Assembly (NCBI RefSeq): GCF_050908995.1
Contig: NC_135123.1
Span: 14,012,001-14,076,000, forward strand
Direction: 5' to 3'
DNA: 64,000 nucleotides
Origin: Andrena cerasifolii
Lineage: Eukaryota > Arthropoda > Insecta > Hymenoptera > Andrenidae
Both the position numbers and the translations under genes were made by a program. Of this stretch, positions 58,417-64,000 are shown in pieces (the first letter of the stretch is position 1; each line of letters starts with the position of its first letter). The notes beneath the pieces are model-generated. The model saw only the letters and a program-made list of their open reading frames with translations. It did not search any database and had not been told where the DNA came from.

Positions 58417-59229
58417 ATGGAATCCAATTACAATCTTAATGAAGAAGTTGAAATTGTTAAAACAGAAAAGAGTATAAATATTTCAAAGGTAATAATCTAT
58501 TCCTTTGCATACTTCGTAATCAGTATTCAGTCTATTGTATATCCAGTGGTATGATGTTATTTAACTTTTTAAACTTGTATTTAATTTGAATTAGCAGATG
58601 TCTTTTGAGGTCTGTAAAACTAGCACACAAAACCAGTACCACAGAAATCCTATATTGATTGTACTAATTCATATGAATATTCGAAAATTAATGAAAATTT
58701 AATTAGTTATTTAATAACTAACAATTTAAAATTTGAAACAGTTAACTCAAATTCTTTTCTTAAATTTGTGGAATATTTAAAGCCTGGTTATAAACCACCC
58801 ACTGCTCAAATTTTATTAAATAATATGCTGGATGAATTTCACGATAATTATGTTAAAAAGAGCATACCATTAGATTACTATGGCGTTTTATTAGTTAGTG
58901 CTCAGGCACATAAAGATTTAGTCAGCATGGTTTTTGATAAGCAAGGCCATTACTTTTTCATTAAAATGAGTAAATACTGTGAACAGTTAAAACAGTTTAT
59001 TTTTTATTCTATTGTGATAGTGAAATCAAAATTTAATCAGGACATACATACAGTAATTTGTGATTCAGAATTTCCTTTGACTTCTGTTGTTTCAGATAAT
59101 TGCATTAAATATAGGTATTTTGAATGTATGTCATTAACAGTAAAAAAAGTTCACTGGTCACCGGTGTCCAGCGGTCGCTGGCAGCTCTCCGCTGGGCCGG
59201 TGCATGGTTGTAGTGGAATGCGTCTGTGA
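58417..59229 (+). pseudogene. hAT-family transposase remnant or hAT-derived gene fragment
   Basis: An ATG at 58417 opens MESNYNLNEEVEIVKTEKS up to a donor at 58488. An acceptor at 58644 continues the frame, giving about 218 codons to 59229. The region NLKFETVNSNSFLKFVEYLK followed by PGYKPPTAQILLNNMLDEFH matches the conserved part just before the catalytic domain of hAT transposases. No BED zinc finger precedes it, and the catalytic and C-terminal dimerisation regions are missing: after TVKK at about 59145 the frame runs into unrelated GC-rich sequence. I consider it a truncated transposase copy; a domesticated short gene is less likely. It interrupts the odorant receptor array. Confidence 0.6.
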
Positions 59230-60065
59230 GGCGCTGTTGCCATTTTACAAGTTCGCGCAAGTGCGGGTTGCAGGATAAAACGTAAATTTAGGTTGTAAAC
59301 GTAAATTTCAAGTGTTACGTATTTTAGCGGTGATACTGAAACGCGAACGCGGGTTTATCGCCGGTGGCCCGCTGAGCCGCTCTGCTCGTCAGAGTGCGGG
59401 TGTTTCAAAATAATACCAAGTACACAGAAATTTCTAAGTCAAGCTGTGATGTTTGTTTTAGACTGTTTAAGAAGCTGGTTGGCGACAGAATGAAATTGAA
59501 TCTCCTCTTTGGGCCTCCACGCGTGTCTCTTTTATATCCTTTGGCTTTTACACAGGCCACTACTTGCGCATGCGCCTTAGTTGCCCCGAAGGTCCTTGGG
59601 GTCGTAGACCATCGGAGCCCTTGTCTCCAAGCAGCCGCTGTTGTCCAATTAAGACGGTGATGGCCCTCCTAGCTTCGTCGGTGGTTGGCCCTTCGCGCAT
59701 TCCTCTACGTCTATGGGGCTGTCTCTTGGCCATCTCCCCTCCACCAACGAGATGGTGGTTGGTGCACGTGTCCAGAACGTGGAAGTAACGGTTGGGGGTT
59801 CCAAGGAGAGGCCCGCCAATATAAACAAAGTTTTTCCCGGAAGAATTTATGGGGAAGATAACGGTTGTCGGTTTCCATTTGAGTTCCACCACAGGCCTCT
59901 TCCGCACGTGTCGCTCGGGGGTGCACTTGCACTTGACAAGGCTAAGTACACTCAGCTCAAGCGATTGTGGCCGATCGAGATTCGATTGTGGAACAGCTTA
60001 CCATGGTTGGCTTTTTTTCATCGCTAACATTCTACAGTATTTCATGAACATGGTTTAGGGCACTG
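59230..60065 (-). mobile_element. GC-rich LTR-like segment between receptors 3 and 4
   Basis: On the minus strand a strong TATA box, GGATATAAAAGAG at about 59528-59540, is preceded by a GC-rich region with GCGCATGCGC and followed by a short leader, resembling a retrotransposon LTR. Open frames on both strands (59394-60058) have no retroviral motif. The ends were not resolved, so this may equally be some other inserted GC-rich sequence. Confidence 0.3.
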
Positions 60066-61346
60066 TGAAGTCAGCGATTCCCGTCTAGAACATTTCTATT
60101 TCGTGAGGAAACATTACTGTGACGCCATCTGATATGACACGTTCACTTGGTCCTGTCAGTGACAGGCTGCCAAAAACTTTAATTTACATTGCTTCGGTTA
60201 GATTTTAATCTATGAAGACTGCTATGAATAAAATACTACAAGACTTTATTCATCTCAGTATTCTGGTTTCCTTGCCATCTCTTCGAAATACATAACCTTC
60301 GTTTCCATTCTTTTTCTTACTACCCCACCATCCCGCTTTATTTATTTACTTTGGGCATTACAAGTTTATCGTTCATAGTGTCAAAATTATTATGATTTTT
60401 CTTGAGGTTCATTGCAATAAAAGTCATTTGACAATTATTCTTGGTGTCATTTACGCTGCAGCATCGCGAACAGAGCCGATCGTGCAGATTAATATAATTA
60501 TGACAATCATCGGCAGATGGTGCCACAGTGGTGTTTCTGTTGCGATGCTCGCTGATGTAAATATATGTGATTGCGTGAAGTTAGCTATAAGTCATAGAGA
60601 TATCGACGTTAGATGTAGAGCGAAATTCAAAATCCTTCGTGAACGGAAAGATTTATTGTAGGCACGCGGGTTTGAAACGAACAACGCATCCGGAAGGTTT
60701 TAAGCGAGATTGGAACGGGGACGAGGAAGAGTTTATCGCCAGGACTCGTAAACACGTAGAGCGCGTTGTGCTTCTCGAGGGTTTTTCCATGCCAGTTTTT
60801 CGAACGTGCTCATACAATATTAGTAGGATGCCTGAACTCAGAAGGCGTACAAGAACCTGGCATAGCATTCAGTAATTTTCAAAACTACAGTTAGGCCAAG
60901 CGAGGATAATAAATAGCTTAACTTTTCCTTCTACATCTGCGTGCCAAATTTCGACGAGCGGGCAGCTGCTCGTCTCGTAAAACAACTTAAAATTCTGTCC
61001 TCGCTTTCAATACTTGCCGATGTCCTGTTAGGGTAAAAACTCAGTTCGGGAAGGGCTGAAAGTCTTTACTTTGCGCCGGCGACGTCGTCTTGACCCTGAG
61101 GGTTGCGCTTACATACGCAGATGCCTGTTTTCAAATCTCGCGCTTACGTACTCTATATATCCATTACATACAATTTCCCAGCCACGTTCAAGCGATAGCG
61201 TAACACAGGCAATGGTGATTGGTAGTTCATACGGTGAGTGAACAGGCTGCAAAACCTACTTCGTAGAATTCCCTAGAATCTTCCAACTTCTAGCGCTTGA
61301 TGCATGCATCAACTACTATAAATCGAACAAGGGGCAGCCAATGCAC
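60066..61346. other. Interval with a heat-shock-like promoter motif
   Basis: No gene recognised; the frames at 60392-60661 and 60639-60875 lack domains. At about 61265-61330 there is AGAATTCCCTAGAATCTTCC, containing three in-phase GAA/TTC pentamers, followed by CTATAAATC, which resembles a heat-shock promoter without a gene behind it. The downstream side is cut by the element at 61347. Confidence 0.3.
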
Positions 61347-62628
61347 ATTAGGGTGGTCCTTAGCTATAGGGGTCAACATTTTTTTATGAGTTTTTTTTTC
61401 ATCGCACCCCCCTAAATTGTGACACTTGATGAGAAAATGATATGTGCAAAATTTCAAAGTGATTGGACAGTGGCAACCCGTGCCACATTTGAGTTAAAGT
61501 TTTGAAATTTTAGTGATTTCTTGTCAGTTTCGAACATAATTGTTTTCGGCTATTTTTGAAGTATCAGTGAATATTTTTTTAATAAAAGCACAATTTATTA
61601 GATGTATAATGATAATACGTATGTTACTTACAAAAATATATATGAAATCTTTGAATTTTATCTCTTAAAATTAGTATATAACGCAGCGTATAAGCTACTG
61701 TACGCAGTCGGGTGATTGTTCGAGTCAAATTATAGTTCTTTTGGTGCACAGAAAGTTTATTACTTCTTTTTGTAATAATGATTATAGTATTAGCACTTAG
61801 GAATGAAATTTTTTTACATAGTTGTAAACGAAATACTCTATTGAAATTTAAGTTATAGATTGAAGGAAATAAATTAGCATGTTATTAAATTCTATGTATT
61901 TTTCAATATATATTCTGTGTTTGTAACTTTGCTTACATTAGGGTAAAGTCTCATATAATCTTCCATTATTTGTAAAATATATTATTTTTCTTCCTCATTT
62001 TTTGTCAGCAGATTATTATATTTTTATATAAGTTATTCTTCCACAATGAAGGGTCCTTTCCTAAAAAGTCTGTAGGTGTATTGTACCTATTAAAAAAATT
62101 GGTTTGGAAGAACCAAACAATCCGCCATAACCAAGTAAAACGCGGTAATATTCACGATTGCCAGGTAACGATTGTTTTCTATGATATTAGAAGGTTCTTT
62201 CATTAGAAGCATTTTCACAGGGAAAAGCCTGGAATCTTCACGTAGTTGCATACAGTAACTAAACCGCAGCATCATATGTATATCAAGTTTAACTTCCAAA
62301 TCCGCGTGATCGTGGGAATCTACGACACAAGTTTTTGAGTAAATTATTTAAAGTTGTGTCTAAATATCATTATTATACGTATCAGAAAAAAAACAATAGT
62401 TCTTAAGGAACTATTAAGTATTCCTTTATAATAGGGCAGAATCGAATTATTTAAAAAATTGACATAAAATCGCTAAAACTTCATAACTTTAATTAAAGTG
62501 CGACACGGGTTCCCGTTGTTCAATCACTTTAAAATATTGCACATATCATTTTCTCGCCAAGTGTCACAATTTAGGGGGGTGCGACCAAAAGAAAAAAACG
62601 GAAGTTGAAAAATAAGGACCACCCTAAT
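61347..62628. mobile_element. 1.3-kb long terminal-inverted-repeat element
   Basis: The ends ATTAGGGTGGTCCTTA and TAAGGACCACCCTAAT are perfect inverted complements. The inverted arms extend about 180 bp, including CACCCCCCTAAATTGTGACA against its complement near 62562-62583. GCAC is present on both sides (61343-61346 and 62629-62632), a 4-bp target duplication. The AT-rich interior has no transposase. Superfamily undetermined. Confidence 0.8.
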
Positions 62629-62632
62629 GCAC

Positions 62633-63239
62633 GTAATGCGCACATGCGTATTTGTCCCTTTACGTGCCCTTCTGTATTTCGAATTCGAATGCTCCAAATA
62701 CGTAGGGTAAAATAGCCGAATATGAGACCCATTTCTTAAAAACATCATAACTCTTGACTGAGAACACTTTTATTAAAATTCGATGCACGTCTTAAAAGTA
62801 GAATATGTATTCACACAAACCTCTGTATTCCTCCTCAATCCTCACGGTCTGTTTCCTCTACTGACAACTACTTTTCTTGGCTGCACCCGCCAACTGCAGT
62901 CGTATGTGTTGGAAGATTTCTCAGATTATACGTTCGTTCAATCAACCTTTTCACCTTTGACGAATAAATTATAACGAACTCAAAGGCACTAGTATGAGGG
63001 GACACAAGATATCGATCTATCACTTCTGACAGCACGTCATTTATACGCCATATATTTCGTTTCCAAGCTTCGCACGTTCATGTCACTTCATGAAAAATTA
63101 AAGCGCACTCGTCTGATCGACGGAACACCTTCTTCCCCCTCAGCCGTACAAAACTATTTTTATAGCTACAACAGGACAGTTTTGCTCAAAACATTGTCGT
63201 TGGTCTCGGCGTATGGTTGCCAGCAAAAGATCCCGAAAT
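62633..63239 (+). promoter_or_regulatory. Promoter region of odorant receptor 4
   Basis: From about 62830 the sequence parallels the region before receptor 3. The TATA position reads TACAAAA at 63147-63153 instead of TATAAAA. The CAACAGGACAGTTTTG block downstream is conserved. Confidence 0.55.
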
Positions 63240-64000
63240 ATGAATAGTAAGATGAAAGCACGCCACGTGTAGTAAAATCGTATTAGTTTCACGGCTAGAA
63301 TCGCATCGTAAACTTACTGTAACTGGGAAGAAAGTGCAGTTTCATTTATTCTTGAAATTGGTGTGCTGATACGAAACAATGCAACGAAGCGACATAATTG
63401 CCACGTTTTTTCTCAGACGTTATTTCACGAGAATCTCGCGCACCTTCATTTATTATAGTAATACCGCAATGATTTATCCCAATGCTCGAATGTAATCAAA
63501 ATCTTAATCAAATTCATGGCATTCAGTGGTTGATAGCAGGGGACGTCGAGGAAGCGGCACGTTCGACGTTTCTCATTACAAACCACTGAAAAAATTCCTA
63601 ATATTTCTGGGGCAATACCCGAGTCAATCGGACCTGAACAACAAGTGCATTACAACCGCGTTGGCGTGCAGTTCCATAAGTCTCATAATACCGACGGTAA
63701 GTGGACCATTTTCAAAATCGCTCCTCTCTGTGCTGCCGATGGAATATCAAAAAGCAAAATTAGCTCTAAATGTGAAAGTGAATAATAATCAGATAATATT
63801 GTCGCACGACCGCGGTCTGTGATTCGGTAGTTATTGCAATTCTATGTATCAATATGCGACAAGAATTTGGACGGAGCCATCGAGACTCTACCACATTTCG
63901 TTACGACCTCTACCGGTCTCATCAAATTATTAAGCCTGCAGTTCAACCGAAAAAACGTACGTACAATTTACATTGCTGTTTTATTAAATTAAACGCGCGG
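63240..64000 (+). CDS. Odorant receptor 4, first three exons, truncated by the window edge
   Basis: Exons 63240-63246, 63527-63696 and 63831-63956 parallel receptor 3 exactly: a 7-nt ATGAATA exon, then MVDSRGRRGSGTFDVSHYKP leading to FLIFLGQYPSQSD, then LLQFYVSICDKNLDGAIETL. A donor GTACGT follows at 63957 and the window ends in the intron. No frame break is seen in the visible part. It is the closest relative of receptor 3 in the array, evidently by tandem duplication. Confidence 0.85.

Noticed and set aside
1..64000. CRISPR arrays, operons, prophage or plasmid functions
   Set aside because: The gene structures are eukaryotic with introns, and the tandem repeats present are intronic minisatellites without regular spacers.

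Overview
This window looks like insect nuclear DNA, most likely from a hymenopteran (bee, ant or wasp). The evidence is intron-rich genes with GT-AG splice sites, clear insect orthologues (cyclin B3, PEX1, Rubicon, TFIIS), a tandem array of seven-transmembrane insect odorant receptors, and many short MITE-type elements. Species and genus cannot be read from the sequence. There is no bacterial, plasmid or phage signature, no CRISPR array, and no tRNA or rRNA gene that I could recognise.

Layout. (1) 1-22 kb is GC/CpG-rich and gene-poor. It holds only the last coding exon of a SoxB-group HMG-box transcription factor (4109-4886). An open, equally GC3-rich 77-codon frame follows the stop codon in phase. 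The rest is non-coding, probably intron or cis-regulatory DNA of this developmental gene, peppered with foldback/MITE insertions. (2) 22-43 kb is a compact housekeeping block: PEX1 (minus, 15 coding exons), cyclin B3 (plus, 6 coding exons; divergent from PEX1), Rubicon (minus, 7 exons; convergent with cyclin B3) and TFIIS (minus, 4 exons). All four could be assembled from start to stop with consistent splice phases. (3) 44.6-64 kb is a head-to-tail array of four odorant receptor genes on the plus strand. The first three are complete (388, 397 and 403 codons in my models) and the fourth runs off the right edge. The third and fourth share a duplicated promoter and 5' region. The array is interrupted at 56.9-62.8 kb by a hAT transposase remnant, an LTR-like segment and a 1.3-kb terminal-inverted-repeat element.

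Mobile DNA is the second theme. I recognise elements flanked by TTAA (piggyBac-like; one family with three copies, plus two others), by TA (Tc1/mariner-like; two families), by 8-bp duplications (hAT-like; two elements) and by a 4-bp duplication. There are also two Helitron-like segments, one resembling a repeat I associate with Lepidoptera.

The most interesting observation is the conserved-looking in-phase extension after the Sox stop codon, a candidate for stop-codon readthrough. Exon coordinates come from reading splice consensus, phase and family alignment by eye. No transcript or database evidence was available.
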